Part shown: in pieces, positions 25,951-34,496 of the stretch | Position numbering within the stretch: the stretch's first letter is position 1 | How the letters are laid out: every line of letters starts with the position of its first letter | DNA from: Singulisphaera sp. GP187 | GTDB taxonomy: Bacteria > Planctomycetota > Planctomycetia > Isosphaerales > Isosphaeraceae | NCBI RefSeq assembly: GCF_900129635.1 | Contig: NZ_FSRB01000001.1 | Location: 1,713,501-1,777,500 of the forward strand | Direction: 5' to 3' | DNA: 64,000 nucleotides | Notes under the pieces: generated by a model | The model's database searches: none | What the model was told of the DNA's origin: nothing | Seen by the model: the letters and a program-made list of their open reading frames with translations, nothing else | Program-made: the position numbers and the translations under genes

Positions 25951-26913
25951 ATGGTAGAATCGGTCTTCATGAAAACGACCGAGCAAGAATCATCCTCCAT
26001 GAGTCCCGAGCCGGAGTCGGAGCCGAGGCAGCCCGTCCGTGCCCCAGGCTTGATCCGGAGGATTCGCCGTCTGCTCCGCCTCCCCGTCACCATCTACATC
26101 GGTGTGGGCGTCATGCTCTTCGCGATTCAGGTCGACCTGATCTTCCCGGGTGCCAAGCGTCAGGGCGATCCATCCACCCTCGTGAAAGCACGTCCCGACG
26201 AACAAATCGTCACGCTGACCACCACGCATGACGACCGCGTCGTCGCCCTGTTTGCCCCGGCGCTGACCCCCGACGGAAAACCCCACCCGAACGCGGCCGC
26301 GTGCCCGAGCCTGATCTACTTCTACGGCAACGCGATGTGCCTAAGCGACGCCATCGACCAGGTCGATCACTTCCGACGGCTTGGCGTCAACGTGCTCGCA
26401 CCCGACTACGTCGGCTATGGAATGAGCGGCGGCAAAGCCTCCGAAGCGGGTTGTCAGGCCACGGCCGATGCCGTACTTGCTCACTTGAAAAGTCGCAAGG
26501 ACGTCGATCCCTCCAAGATTATCGCCGCCGGCTGGTCGCTCGGCGGAGCGGTTGCCCTCGACCTCGCCTCGCGCGGTAAGGTCCAAGGCGTCATCGCGTT
26601 CTGCACCTTCACCAGCATGGCCGAGATGGCTCGGCGCAATCTCCCGCTCCTCCCCGCGTCGCTCCTGTTGCGACACCGCTTTGATAACGAGACGAAGATC
26701 GCCAAGGTGACCTGCCCGATCTTGCTCGGTCACGGTCGCCGCGACACCTTGATCCCCCACGCGATGTCCGATCGCCTGGCGAAAGCCGCTCGCGCCCCGG
26801 TCATGCGATTCACGGTGGAAGACGCCGGCCACAATGACTTCTTCGCCACGGGCGGCGACCAAGTGCTCGACGCGATGCGGACTTTTATCGCACCCTACGT
26901 ACGCAGCGAGTAA
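25951..26913 (+). CDS. Membrane-anchored alpha/beta hydrolase
   Basis: About 320 residues with a cytoplasmic N-terminus, one transmembrane helix (VTIYIGVGVMLFAIQVDLIF), then an alpha/beta-hydrolase domain of the BEM46/FrsA kind. The oxyanion region is YFYGNAMCL, the nucleophile elbow is GWSLGG, the acid follows in LLGHGRRDTLIP, and the histidine is in DAGHNDFF. Likely a serine esterase or peptidase acting outside the membrane; substrate unknown. Start choice is uncertain among GTG 25927, ATG 25951 (GGGAG 11 nt upstream) and ATG 25969. It is the last gene before the purQ-flanked island. Confidence 0.82.
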   Translation: MVESVFMKTTEQESSSMSPEPESEPRQPVRAPGLIRRIRRLLRLPVTIYIGVGVMLFAIQVDLIFPGAKRQGDPSTLVKARPDEQIVTLTTTHDDRVVALFAPALTPDGKPHPNAAACPSLIYFYGNAMCLSDAIDQVDHFRRLGVNVLAPDYVGYGMSGGKASEAGCQATADAVLAHLKSRKDVDPSKIIAAGWSLGGAVALDLASRGKVQGVIAFCTFTSMAEMARRNLPLLPASLLLRHRFDNETKIAKVTCPILLGHGRRDTLIPHAMSDRLAKAARAPVMRFTVEDAGHNDFFATGGDQVLDAMRTFIAPYVRSE

Positions 26914-26966
26914 AGTCGGGCTGTACGGGCGATGAGGGTGGAAACTTAGTTTTGCCAAGGCATGAT

Positions 26967-27012
26967 GTGTTGAAACGAAAATGGGGAGCTTTTGCTCCCC
27001 ACTCTCGTTTCG
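26967..27012 (-). terminator. Terminator of the purQ remnant
   Basis: GGGGAGC-TTTT-GCTCCCC (around 26983-27000) is flanked by outer ACGAAA/TTTCGT-like arms. On the minus strand it follows the purQ stop and is trailed by ATTTTCGTTT. The same hairpin occurs after the intact purQ near 38537-38556. Confidence 0.75.
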
Positions 27013-27044
27013 AAGGCATTCGACATTCCAACGCCGGACGGCAT

Positions 27045-27642
27045 TTAGCGAAGTGATGCGATTGCGTTCTGGAAGATGCGGAGGCCATCGCACGACGGGG
27101 CCGAGCCTGGGTCGCGTCGGGTCCATCGGGGGTGGTGGATCGGATCGATGAACCGCTCGGGGTGGGGCATTAATCCGAAGATTCGGCCGGTCGGGTCGCA
27201 AAGGCCGGCCACCGCGCCCGGGGTTCCGTTGGGATTGGCCGGATACTCCTCGGTCACCGCGCCGGACGCGTCGACATAGCGAAGCACGACCTGGCCGGCG
27301 GCCTCCAGCGTGGCGAGGGCATTGGGATCGGCCAGGAGGAACTTGCCTTCGCCGTGGGCGACGGGAAGTTCGATGGGGGTCGCGTCGGTAATGAACGGCG
27401 AGAGGCCGGGCTGAGGCTGCATTCGCACCCAGCGCGACTCGAAGCGGCCCGATTCGTTATGCGTCAGCGTGGCCTGGGTTGGCGACGGCCCACCGGGGAG
27501 GAGCCCGGCTCGGACCAGGACCTGGAAGCCGTTGCAGATGCCCAGGATCAGGCCGCCACGCTCGTGGAACTGGCGCAAGGCGTCACCGAGGACGGTGCCG
27601 AGCCGGGTCGCGAAGATTCGGCCCGCTCCCAGGTCATCGCCG
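27045..27642 (-). pseudogene. purQ: purQ 3' remnant, N-terminal third missing
   Basis: The frame matches the intact PurQ from GDDLGAGRIFATRLGT to the C-terminal IFQNAIASLR. It keeps the glutaminase nucleophile region ILGICNGFQVL and the His/Glu end MPHPERF, but lacks the first 61 residues. At 27642 purQ sequence stops abruptly and REP-like DNA begins, so there is no native start or promoter. Six residue changes against the intact copy (for example S to G, A to V, K to N) show independent drift. It is most simply read as the scar of an insertion or duplication event in purQ. Confidence 0.9.
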
Positions 27643-27655
27643 CGGAGGATCGGCG

Positions 27656-27766
27656 GCCAGGCACCTAAGACTGGGTATAGCCGGGGTACTTGGTAGTGAA
27701 TTGGGGCTGGCAGCGCGGCAGCTGTTTCCCCTAAATTCACCAAGTCCCTCCTTTGAAGTGCCTGGC
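27656..27766. repeat. REP/MITE-like palindrome next to the purQ remnant
   Basis: GCCAGGCACCT (27656-27666) faces AAGTGCCTGGC (27756-27766) with one mismatch. A second element with GCCAGGCACC/GGTGCCTGGC ends lies at 36951-37050, and the 27717-27777 block is repeated at 37067-37127. This points to a mobile palindromic repeat family inside the island. Confidence 0.65.
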
Positions 27767-27856
27767 CATGACTGCCGTATGCAACGCCTTCCGGGTGGCG
27801 TCGATCTTGGCGTGGGCTTCGGTTAGGTCGTTGGAGAACGCGTCGGGGTCGTGCAT
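27737..27856 (-). CDS. 39-residue small protein, member of a repeated family
   Basis: ATG 27856 opens a frame MHDPDAFSNDLTEAHAKIDA then RKALHTAVMARHFKGGTW to the stop at 27737. A diverged copy on the opposite strand at 35649 keeps the first 22 codons and about 60 bp of upstream DNA, including TACAAT, which suggests a conserved -10 and leader. The C-terminal codons are also present at 37067-37127. Conservation of both leader and start argues for a real small gene rather than chance. Function unknown. Confidence 0.45.
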   Translation of the reverse strand: MHDPDAFSNDLTEAHAKIDATRKALHTAVMARHFKGGTW

Positions 27857-27913
27857 GGGAGTACCCGCGTCTTGGGTTTGGGAGACGGAGTAATTGTAAG
27901 TTGGGGGTGGCGC

Positions 27914-28195
27914 ATGGGGATAGGTGGACTGGGGTTTAAAGTGCTTTGCGACCAGAAGCGTGGCCGCACCTGGATGCAGGAGATTGGAAAGCGTGGCTTC
28001 CGGGCCACCGTGGACCGTTACTTTGACGGCGATTCCGCAGCGTACCTCCGCGTCCAGCGTGCCAGGGCCTGGGAGCACGGCGTAGGCGGGTTCGTGGACC
28101 GCGTGCTACAAGAGCGGCTGGATAAGGGGGAGCGGATCGCCAGCGTGGAGTTGCCGGTGGTTTGCGATCCCGAAGAGGATGGGGTTCCGTTTTGA
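27914..28195 (+). CDS. Hypothetical 93-residue protein
   Basis: From ATG 27914 the frame gives a charged, alpha/beta-like peptide: MGIGGLGFKVLCDQKRGRTW, then GFRATVDRYFDGDSAAYLRV, ending with the acidic VCDPEEDGVPF. Composition is protein-like and unlike the neighbouring frames. ATG 27974 is an alternative start. No family recognised. It stands between the small repeated gene and a convergent membrane protein gene in the island. Confidence 0.45.
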   Translation: MGIGGLGFKVLCDQKRGRTWMQEIGKRGFRATVDRYFDGDSAAYLRVQRARAWEHGVGGFVDRVLQERLDKGERIASVELPVVCDPEEDGVPF

Positions 28196-28206
28196 ATCCG
28201 ATGGGT

Positions 28207-28806
28207 TCAGCGTTTAGACTTTGGATCGCTCTTGTCCAAAGCCCTAATGCTGGATTCGTGCTTAGGCATTTCTGGAAGTGGCCCGGCTTTCTTCTCTTCC
28301 CTGTGCTTCACCTTGCTGGACGCCTCAATCGCCTTCTCAGCTCGTTGTTCCACTTTCTCGATACCAGCCGTAATTTTATCTTTAATCATGTCTTTGATTG
28401 TGTCAATGCAAAGACCAATGGCAATTCCTAGAAGCAGGATATGCCAGGACCGCCTAAGCTTCCGAAAACGTCCATAGATCGGTCGCCCGTCACTGACTGC
28501 TTTATCCCAGCCCTCCCGATCAAAGTTTATATAGAAGACTGGTTCGCCTGGCTCGTCGGTCGGAAACTTGTCGCCGTTTATATCCTCGCCTGCCAAAAGG
28601 CCGCGATCATTGAGGTTCTTGAAGATCGCCTGAGCCATTTCAGGGTCGAAAACAGGCCGCCCGCCGTCGGGATCGCTGGTATGCCTCTCGGTGAGAACCC
28701 AAGACTTCCACCAATGCTTCGAGCCGTCGTATCGCCTCTCCATCCAAGCCGCTGCGTGAGCGACGTTCTTGGCAAACTCTTTCGTTCCCTTGTCGAACTT
28801 GCTCAT
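28207..28806 (-). CDS. Hypothetical protein with one membrane helix and charged tail
   Basis: A 199-residue protein starting MSKFDKGTKEFAKNVAHAAA, with AGAGG about 6 nt before ATG 28806. A single hydrophobic helix, SWHILLLGIAIGLCIDTIKD, lies near residue 125. It is followed by a long Lys/Glu-rich coiled-coil-like tail (ITAGIEKVEQRAEKAIEASS). Aromatic-rich N-terminal region. Base composition is lower in GC than the core genome nearby. Island-borne, family not recognised; the topology resembles small membrane-associated effectors, but that is only a pattern. Confidence 0.65.
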   Translation of the reverse strand: MSKFDKGTKEFAKNVAHAAAWMERRYDGSKHWWKSWVLTERHTSDPDGGRPVFDPEMAQAIFKNLNDRGLLAGEDINGDKFPTDEPGEPVFYINFDREGWDKAVSDGRPIYGRFRKLRRSWHILLLGIAIGLCIDTIKDMIKDKITAGIEKVEQRAEKAIEASSKVKHREEKKAGPLPEMPKHESSIRALDKSDPKSKR

Positions 28807-29761
28807 CGAAGCCTCTGCTGGACGGTTCCAGTGGAAAACGCCCATTCTCTCTGGTCTCGCGGAGTTACGTCAAGAGAGGTGGCATCTCGCCCATCCCGCC
28901 GTGCGGCAGGTTAATTCTTCGTTCGACAACAGCTTATCCCGAAAAAAGACGTATCACGCCATCCTCAAGGACGCGGGATTGAAGCGGGCAGGTGAAAAGC
29001 CCTGCTCGAAGACAGCCGTTCGTTGAAGCCAGCGGGATCCCGAGCCTCGGTTCATAGAAGCCCCTAATGGACACCTGGTCCATGGGACAAAAGCTTGCGG
29101 CAATAGCCACTGTTAGACGACGCCAAAATTGGCGAGTGCGGTCTAGACCGATCGAGAATCAAAGAGAATGATTAATGCAAAATCGGCGCAAAAATGTGAA
29201 AATGGGCAATTTGGCGTTTTCGATTAAATGAAATTGATATCGCATTCCAATTCAAACAATACCCGGTAAAGTCCGCGATTTCTCAACGATCTCAGGCTAT
29301 CTTGGCCATTCCCCTCGACCCCTGAACCCTATCGCCGAATCATTCGGGTGGGCCAGGGGGCGGACTCCTCCGGCAGGATCCACGAAGCCAATTTCAGCCG
29401 CCCGGCGTGGCCGGGCGAGAGGTGGACGCTATGCGCGCAGATGACGATTCCGAAGCTTACCAGATTATGCAATTCGCCGATGACGGGTGTCCGAACTTCC
29501 CGGATGACGACGCTCTGCCCCGCGAACTAGAGGCCGAAGTGTGTGGCCGCCATGAGATTGACGGTCTCGGTCATCTTGATGGTATCCCGCAGGTTGACCT
29601 GGTGGGCGAGGTCGGGCCCCACGAAGACAATGGAGGGCGATCTGGGATGCTGGCACTTCGGGGGGGCCAGCGAATCGAATAATCCTTGACCAAACCGGAC
29701 AACCTGCCCTATTCTCGGCTCCGCACGGGCAATGAGGCCCGGCGGTCGTGAGGGTGGTAGG
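28807..29761. other. Gene-poor, partly AT-rich stretch of the island
   Basis: Bases 29090-29290 are clearly AT-rich for this genome, with CGCCAA/TTGGCG palindromes around 29120-29135. On the minus strand, 29680-29339 reads as a plausible protein (RSPSIVFVGPDLAHQVNLRD; TIKMTETVNLMAATHFGL) interrupted by an amber codon at 29527, then continuing to 29339. It may be a decayed gene, but I cannot name it. Nothing else is supported. Confidence 0.35.
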
Positions 29762-30109
29762 ATGATCTCCGAGGTAATCAACCTGCTCCGCACTGCAAGA
29801 ATCGACCTCTTGAACGAGAAGCGAGCCCAGGCGGACGTGGAGCAGCTCCTGACGGCGGCAGGAATCGCCTACGAGCGCGAAGTCCGTCTTACGGAATCGG
29901 ACATCGTCGACTTCCTGGTCGAGGGCATCGGGCTCGAACTGAAACTCAAAGGAGTCAGGAAGAAGGAAATTTACCGGCAATTGTGCCGCTACGCTCGTCA
30001 TCCCCGTGTTGACTCTCTGCTACTGGCCTCAAATCTGACCATGGGACTTCCCGCCCAAATTGAGGGCAAGGACGCCTTTTTCGTGAGGTTGGGTGAGGAT
30101 TGGCTATGA
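29762..30109 (+). CDS. Compact PD-(D/E)XK nuclease-like protein
   Basis: A 115-residue protein with a minimal restriction-endonuclease-like core. SDIVDFLVEGIGLELKLKG supplies Asp50 and Glu59-x-Lys61 with the right spacing for a PD-(D/E)XK site. The following helix has Gln73-x3-Tyr77, as in RecB-like nucleases. Glu in the first helix region (VEQLLTAAGIAYEREVRL) completes the fold. ATG 29762 is preceded by GGTAGG. The stop overlaps the next start as ATGA. Small size and island context suggest a mobile-element or defence nuclease rather than a housekeeping one. Confidence 0.7.
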   Translation: MISEVINLLRTARIDLLNEKRAQADVEQLLTAAGIAYEREVRLTESDIVDFLVEGIGLELKLKGVRKKEIYRQLCRYARHPRVDSLLLASNLTMGLPAQIEGKDAFFVRLGEDWL

Positions 30110-30390
30110 GGACTTACGGCGCGGTCGTTCTCTCGTCCGAGGAAGTTGGTCGAGCGGTATCTGGATCGCAAAGCGGGAGCCGCATGAACCCCGACGACTT
30201 CCGCTCCCTTTGCATCGAGCTCTTCGGGAAGCGTGGCTGGCAGATCGGCTGTGCCCGCTTCCTGAAGAAGCCAGACGGCACACACCTCAACGTCCGCACG
30301 GTTCGCCGGTGGGGGAAGGGTGACGCGTCCGTACCGTTTTGGGTGGAGCCGCTTCTGTGGGCGGAGCAGGGGAGGCGATGTGTTATTTGA
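30106..30390 (+). CDS. Small putative DNA-binding protein coupled to the nuclease
   Basis: A 94-residue basic protein whose ATG 30106 overlaps the nuclease stop. The second half, MNPDDFRSLCIELFGKRGWQ then HLNVRTVRRWGKGDASVP, looks like a helix-turn-helix resembling those used by phage and plasmid genes to choose 'wrong' W-rich recognition helices. It could be a repressor or specificity partner of the nuclease. The last codons overlap, antisense, the 3' end of the minus-strand coiled-coil gene (stop at 30383). Confidence 0.55.
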   Translation: MRTYGAVVLSSEEVGRAVSGSQSGSRMNPDDFRSLCIELFGKRGWQIGCARFLKKPDGTHLNVRTVRRWGKGDASVPFWVEPLLWAEQGRRCVI

Positions 30391-30669
30391 AGAGCTTAAA
30401 CTGATCAAAACCCCATTTGATTGCTCCACCTATAATCAGCAACAAGACTCCCCACAAATACTTGCCGTTCTCGTCCCTTTGCTTCTTCTCCTCATCTTGC
30501 CGTCTACGCACATCATCGATATTGGTTTGCATAACTGCTAATTTCACTAAAATGTCGTTTATTGTGCCAAAACCGTCTTTCCAGCTTGTAAGTTCTTTCA
30601 GTTGGTGTTCGTGGACAGCGATGCTCGTTGTTTGGCTCGTGACAGTCTTATTAATATCTGCCTTCTCTA
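30383..30669 (-). pseudogene. 3' part of the coiled-coil/TM gene, split by IS630
   Basis: On the minus strand, codons from LEKADINKTVTSQTTSIAVH through MQTNIDDVRRRQDEEKKQRD end in a C-terminal helix, YLWGVLLLIIGGAIKWGF, and the stop at 30383. Joined across the transposon (30669 to 34387, counting the duplicated TA once) the frame continues perfectly into 34387-34495. The restored protein has 131 residues: start TTG 34495, heptad-rich coiled coil, one C-terminal membrane helix. Topology resembles phage XhlA-like proteins. The insertion falls at about codon 36. Confidence 0.8.
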
Positions 30670-30729
30670 GAGCGCCTAACAGTTGGATGGCACGCCATTT
30701 GAAAGGAGATCTGAGTTAGGAGGTGGCCG

Positions 30730-31689
30730 ATGACACCCTATTCTCAAGATCTCCGACTGCGGGTCCTCGAGACGATCCAGCGCGGTGACGGGTCGGTACG
30801 CCAGATCGCGAAACGGTTCCTGGTCAGTATCTCCTTCGTCACACGCTTGCTCCAACTCCATCGCACGACCGGCTCGGTCGAACCCAGACCGCACGGCGGT
30901 GGCAACCCCGCCGTGCTCGGGTCCGAGGACTTGGAACGGCTTCGAGAATTGATCCGCCAGCAACCCGATGCCACACTCGAGGAATGCCGCCAACGACTCG
31001 GCCTCTCGTGCTGCCTGATGACCATCTCGCGCGCCTTGAGCCAATTGGGGCTGCCGCGCAAGAAGAAGGTGCCCCGTGCCCAGGAGCAGGACCGCCCGGA
31101 CGTCCAGGAGCAGCGGCGCGAATTCTGCGAGCGACTCGCTGGCGTGGACCCGAAACGCCTGGTTTTCGTGGACGAATGCGGGGCCAACACGGCGATGACC
31201 CGGACTTACGGCCGCGCCCCGGTGGGAGAACGCGTCTACTCCACGACGCCCGGGCACTGGGATTCGATCACGCTGACCAGCGGGATGGGCCTCTCCGGGG
31301 TGACGGCGACGTTGGCCTTCCCGGGCGCCACCAACACCGACGTGTTCGAGGCCTACGTGGAACAGGTGTTGGTCCCGGAGTTGAAGTCGGGGGACGTGGT
31401 GATCTGGGACAATCTCAAGCCGCACCAGTCGGAAGATGCGATCGAGGCCGTCGAGACGGCCGGAGCGGAGGTGGTGCCGTTGCCGCCGTGGAGTCCGGAC
31501 CTGACACCGATTGAGGAGATGTTTTCGAAGGTCAAGGGTGCGATGAGGTCGGCGGCGGCGCGAACGAAGGAGACGGTCTATGCGGCGTTCGGTTCGGCCT
31601 TGCATGACGTCACCCCCGAAAACATGTGTGCGTCCGGCGGACCACGTCCCCCTTGGCAATTGGCCGAGGGGCCTTGGCCAATTTGGTGA
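30730..31689 (+). pseudogene. IS630 transposase, 3' end displaced by IS66
   Basis: An N-terminal HTH (GSVRQIAKRFLVSISFVTRL) and a DDE catalytic domain are seen: VFVDECGANTAM, VVIWDNLKPH and LTPIEEMFSKVKG. The native protein ends about 15 codons further, but at codon 299 (31625) the frame runs into IS66 and picks up a foreign tail ending at 31689. The true end, IAGWFQDRAAYAMQL, is at 34330-34377. AGGAGGT precedes the ATG at 30730. The catalytic triad remains, so a nearly full-length fusion protein could still be made. Confidence 0.9.
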
Positions 31690-31822
31690 CCGTCGGTTGG
31701 AACCCCACGCGGTGTCATGATCCGGCGTCAGCAGACGCGACGCGCTCTTCAACCCGTGTCGAGCCTGGCCCGAACTCCGCGGTGGGAGCGTGCCGCGTTT
31801 CGAGTGCCGGCGGGAGCCGTTG

Positions 31823-33481
31823 TCAGCTCGGGGAACCGTCGGCGATGGGACCCTCTGGGGTCGCCGGAGGATCGGCGACTTGGGGAGGCGACCAACGATC
31901 GGGGAGAAGGTCGGCCAGATTCTCTTTGGGAAGGGTCGGCAACCGGGACAGCACGTCACGCAAGTAGACGAACGGGTCATGACCGTGACGCTGGCAACTC
32001 GACACCACGCTGAATAACACAGCCATCGTCTTCCCGCCGGTCTCACTGCCGGTGAAAAGCCAATTCTTTCGTCCAGTCGCAATCGTTTTCATGTGTTGCT
32101 CGGCTACGTTGTTGTCGATCGAAAGGTAGCCCGAGCTGGTGTACCGTTTCAACGCCTCCCAGTGGTTCTCCATGTAACCGATTGCGCCTCCCATCGGACT
32201 CTTGGGGAGCACCTGCGGTCGCTCCTCCTTCAGCCACTTCTCGAGGCGCTCCCAAACTGACACCGCCCGCTCCTGGCGGACCCGCAGCCGAATCGCGGCC
32301 CGCGTCGGCTCGTCGGCGTCCTCGGGCAGCTTGGCGAGCTCCGCTTTGATCTCCTTCTCGATCGCGTAGAGCTGGCGGTAGTAGGCCAGGGCCGTACTCG
32401 CTCGCGCCAGGTCCGTCTTCTGCGCCTCGACGAACTTGCGGCGGGCGTGGGCGTTGCAACCCACCTCCACGACGTTGCCGCCCGCGTAGATGCCGTCGTA
32501 GCCGCTGAAGGCATCAGCCTGCAAATAACCGCGAAAACCCTTGAGAAACAGACTCGGACCGTCTCGCTTGCGGCTCCTCGTGAAATCAAAAACATTGTAA
32601 GGATAAAGATAATCGCCGAAGTAGATCCAGAGCCGGGCCAAGGCCTTAATCTTTCGCTCCGAGTCCCGCAGCTTCACCGAGGTGTCGTCGGTGTGAATCG
32701 TGCCGCACAACAGGATCAATGTCTTCATCAGGTCGTAGAGCGGCTTGAGAGTTTGGGCGGCGCCGGCCATCCAGTCGCAGAGGGTTGAGCGTGACAGCTC
32801 CACCCCTTGCCGGGCCAGGCGGCGTTCCTGGCGATGGAGCGGAATATGATCGGCATACTTTTCCGTGATCACATGAGCGAGCAATCCCGGTCCAGGCAAG
32901 CCCTTGGAGATCGGCTGGGCTGGCTTGCCGGCGGTGACGACTTGACCTTCGCAGTGCGGGCAGGCGTAAATGCAGCGCACGTGCTCGACCACGAACAGGG
33001 TCGCCGGCACGTAGTCGAGCTGCTCGCTGCGTTCGGCGCTGATCTGGGCCCGGGTCTCGCCGCATTGCGGACAGCGGCGTTCGGCTTCGGTCAACTCATA
33101 GACCCGAGGCTCGCGGCGGAGGTCCTTGGGCAAGGGCCTGCGGCCGTGGGGGCGTGCCTTCTTCGCGGGGGTCGCTCCCGGTTCGGACTCGGGTGGGACC
33201 GCGTCGCCGGTGGCCGCGGGTTCCGGTTCCGGGGCGAGCGGCTCGAAGGCGTCGGGGATGAGCAGCGGCTGATTGGGGTCGAAGCGTTCGGTGCGTGGGC
33301 CGTAGATCCGCCGCAAGAGGAGGTCAAGGCGATGCTGCAATTCCTCGTTCTGACGCCGTGTGTCGCGGAGGGCGGCGAGCAGTTCGATGATCATCTGCTG
33401 GAGGAAGGCGGGGTCACTGGGCAACGTCGCCGTGGGATCGGCAGGGGTCTCAGGGGTGATGGGGCGGGCGTCTGCGCTCAT
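31823..33481 (-). CDS. tnpC: IS66 transposase TnpC
   Basis: A 552-residue DDE transposase. It has an N-terminal leucine-zipper-like helix (LAALRDTRRQNEELQHRLDL), a zinc-finger pair (CPQCGET; CPHCEGQ), and catalytic segments IHTDDTSVKLRDS, LQADAFSGYDGIYAGG and SIDNNVAEQHMKTIATGRKN. This order is characteristic of IS66 TnpC. Full length for the family. The last gene of the element, 72 bp after tnpB. Confidence 0.95.
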   Translation of the reverse strand: MSADARPITPETPADPTATLPSDPAFLQQMIIELLAALRDTRRQNEELQHRLDLLLRRIYGPRTERFDPNQPLLIPDAFEPLAPEPEPAATGDAVPPESEPGATPAKKARPHGRRPLPKDLRREPRVYELTEAERRCPQCGETRAQISAERSEQLDYVPATLFVVEHVRCIYACPHCEGQVVTAGKPAQPISKGLPGPGLLAHVITEKYADHIPLHRQERRLARQGVELSRSTLCDWMAGAAQTLKPLYDLMKTLILLCGTIHTDDTSVKLRDSERKIKALARLWIYFGDYLYPYNVFDFTRSRKRDGPSLFLKGFRGYLQADAFSGYDGIYAGGNVVEVGCNAHARRKFVEAQKTDLARASTALAYYRQLYAIEKEIKAELAKLPEDADEPTRAAIRLRVRQERAVSVWERLEKWLKEERPQVLPKSPMGGAIGYMENHWEALKRYTSSGYLSIDNNVAEQHMKTIATGRKNWLFTGSETGGKTMAVLFSVVSSCQRHGHDPFVYLRDVLSRLPTLPKENLADLLPDRWSPPQVADPPATPEGPIADGSPS

Positions 33482-33553
33482 GCCCTCTTAGACGTATGAG
33501 GTCCTTATATTATTCGATGATTCTTCGGAAAAACACCGCGGCCGGCCGGGGAC

Positions 33554-33922
33554 TCACACCGTGGCTCTGGGGACGGGTCGGTGATAGCGTTTGCCGCGTT
33601 TCACGCTCGAGAGGTCGATCCCTTCGAGGAGCATGACGAGGTCCGCGGCGCGGACCTCGAGGCGTGGCTGAGCCTCCAGAGTCGGCGGAAAGCGGAAGGT
33701 GCCGGCTTCCAATCGCTTGTACCAGATCGCGTATCCGTCCTCTTCCCAGATCAAGAGCTTGATGCGATCGGCGGCCTTGTTGCGGAAGACGAAGACGTCT
33801 CCCGAGAGCGGATCGCCCTGGAGCCCTTCGCGGACCAGGGCCGCCAAACTGTCGAACGATTTTCGCAGATCGACCGGCTGCGCCGCGAGCCAGATCCGGA
33901 CGGTCGGAGCCAAGCTCACCAT
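33554..33922 (-). CDS. tnpB: IS66 accessory protein TnpB
   Basis: The 122-residue protein has the IS66 Orf2 pattern: VRIWLAAQPVDLRKSFDSLA, then GDVFVFRNKAADRIKLLIWE, DGYAIWYKRLEAGTFRFP and LEVRAADLVMLLEGID. It is needed for IS66 transposition although its exact activity is unclear. Its start overlaps the tnpA stop by 7 bp, so translation is coupled. Confidence 0.94.
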   Translation of the reverse strand: MVSLAPTVRIWLAAQPVDLRKSFDSLAALVREGLQGDPLSGDVFVFRNKAADRIKLLIWEEDGYAIWYKRLEAGTFRFPPTLEAQPRLEVRAADLVMLLEGIDLSSVKRGKRYHRPVPRATV

Positions 33923-34254
33923 GACCGTCCTCCGGCTTCGAGCAGTTCAACGACTTGCACGAGGGTCTGGGGGTCGAACCCGGCCCCGACCCGCAAGCAG
34001 CGTCCGTTGGCCAGTACGACCTCGATGCTCCCGGCGGGCGACTCAGCCTTGTCGGCGAGCACATGCACAGGAAGAAACGCGGGCTTGGGCTGGTCGCGCC
34101 GCTGAAGTTCCCTCCGCCACCAATAAAACGACGGCGCACTCACGCCCTCGGCCAGGCAGAACGCCCGGACCGACAGTCCACTCCGCTTCCACCGGGCCAG
34201 AACCAGCCGCCAGTACGGCTCCCGCCCGTTTCTCGATCCTGCCACTCGGCCCAT
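33916..34254 (-). CDS. tnpA: IS66 accessory protein TnpA
   Basis: A 112-residue basic HTH protein: YWRLVLARWKRSGLSVRAFC followed by LAEGVSAPSFYWWRRELQRR is the DNA-binding helix pair. IEVVLANGRCLRVGAGFDPQ is the IS66 OrfA C-terminal motif. First gene of the element, about 70 bp inside the right terminal repeat. Confidence 0.93.
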   Translation of the reverse strand: MGRVAGSRNGREPYWRLVLARWKRSGLSVRAFCLAEGVSAPSFYWWRRELQRRDQPKPAFLPVHVLADKAESPAGSIEVVLANGRCLRVGAGFDPQTLVQVVELLEAGGRSW

Positions 34255-34386
34255 CGTTCACCCCCTTTCGGCCATGCTCCGATCGTAGCATGGGCCACAA
34301 GAAGGGGTTCACCGGACGCACACGAAAACATCGCCGGATGGTTCCAGGACCGTGCGGCGTATGCTATGCAACTGTGAGGCGCTCTA

Positions 34387-34495
34387 GGGCAAGGCCTTTG
34401 ACAAGACCTTTAAAGGCTTCCAATTCCTGGGAGAGGCCTTTTGCAAGCGATTCGATCTCGGAGACTCTCTCATTTTCTGCTTTGCTGAAAGGCAA
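34387..34495 (-). pseudogene. 5' part of the coiled-coil/TM gene, split by IS630
   Basis: The start is TTG 34495, with GGGGGA 8 nt upstream and the preceding HEPN gene's stop (34499-34497) just 1 nt away. The first 36 residues (MPFSKAENERVSEIESLAKG then LSQELEAFKGLVKGLA) are amphipathic helix with heptads. At the TA (34385-34386) IS630 begins. See the 30383-30669 entry for the rest. Confidence 0.75.
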
Positions 34496-34496
34496 T

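Larger units (their letters stand above)
26949..27642. repeat. Left 694-bp direct repeat (purQ 3' end plus terminator)
   Basis: Bases 26949-27642 align without gaps to 38503-39196, at a constant offset of 11554. I counted 26 mismatches by eye, about 96% identity. The repeat covers the purQ terminator and codons from about residue 62 to the stop. Outside these borders the sequences are unrelated. Confidence 0.95.
31626..34323. mobile_element. IS66-family element with exact 8-bp target duplication
   Basis: The target duplication GAAAACAT lies at 31618-31625 and 34324-34331. Termini are GTGTGCGTCCGGCGGACC on the left and the inverse of GTGTGCGTCCGGTGAACC on the right, with two mismatches in 18. 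The three genes tnpA, tnpB and tnpC lie on the minus strand in the standard IS66 order. Size is 2698 bp. It appears intact. Confidence 0.93.
30670..34384. mobile_element. IS630-family element, itself interrupted by IS66
   Basis: Ends are GAGCGCCTAACAGTTG (30670-30685) and CAACTGTGAGGCGCTC (34369-34384), 15 of 16 matching as inverted repeats. The target TA is duplicated at 30668-30669 and 34385-34386, as expected for IS630. Without the nested IS66 (2698 bp plus one 8-bp duplicate) it would be about 1.0 kb, the normal size. It disrupts the coiled-coil/TM gene. Confidence 0.92.

Noticed and set aside
27045..27743. A 232-residue functional second PurQ
   Set aside because: The first 30 or so residues come from REP-like DNA and the conserved N-terminal third is absent.
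29339..29680. A functional gene on the minus strand
   Set aside because: The plausible frame has an in-frame amber codon at 29527 and no recognised family, so it is only mentioned as possible decay.
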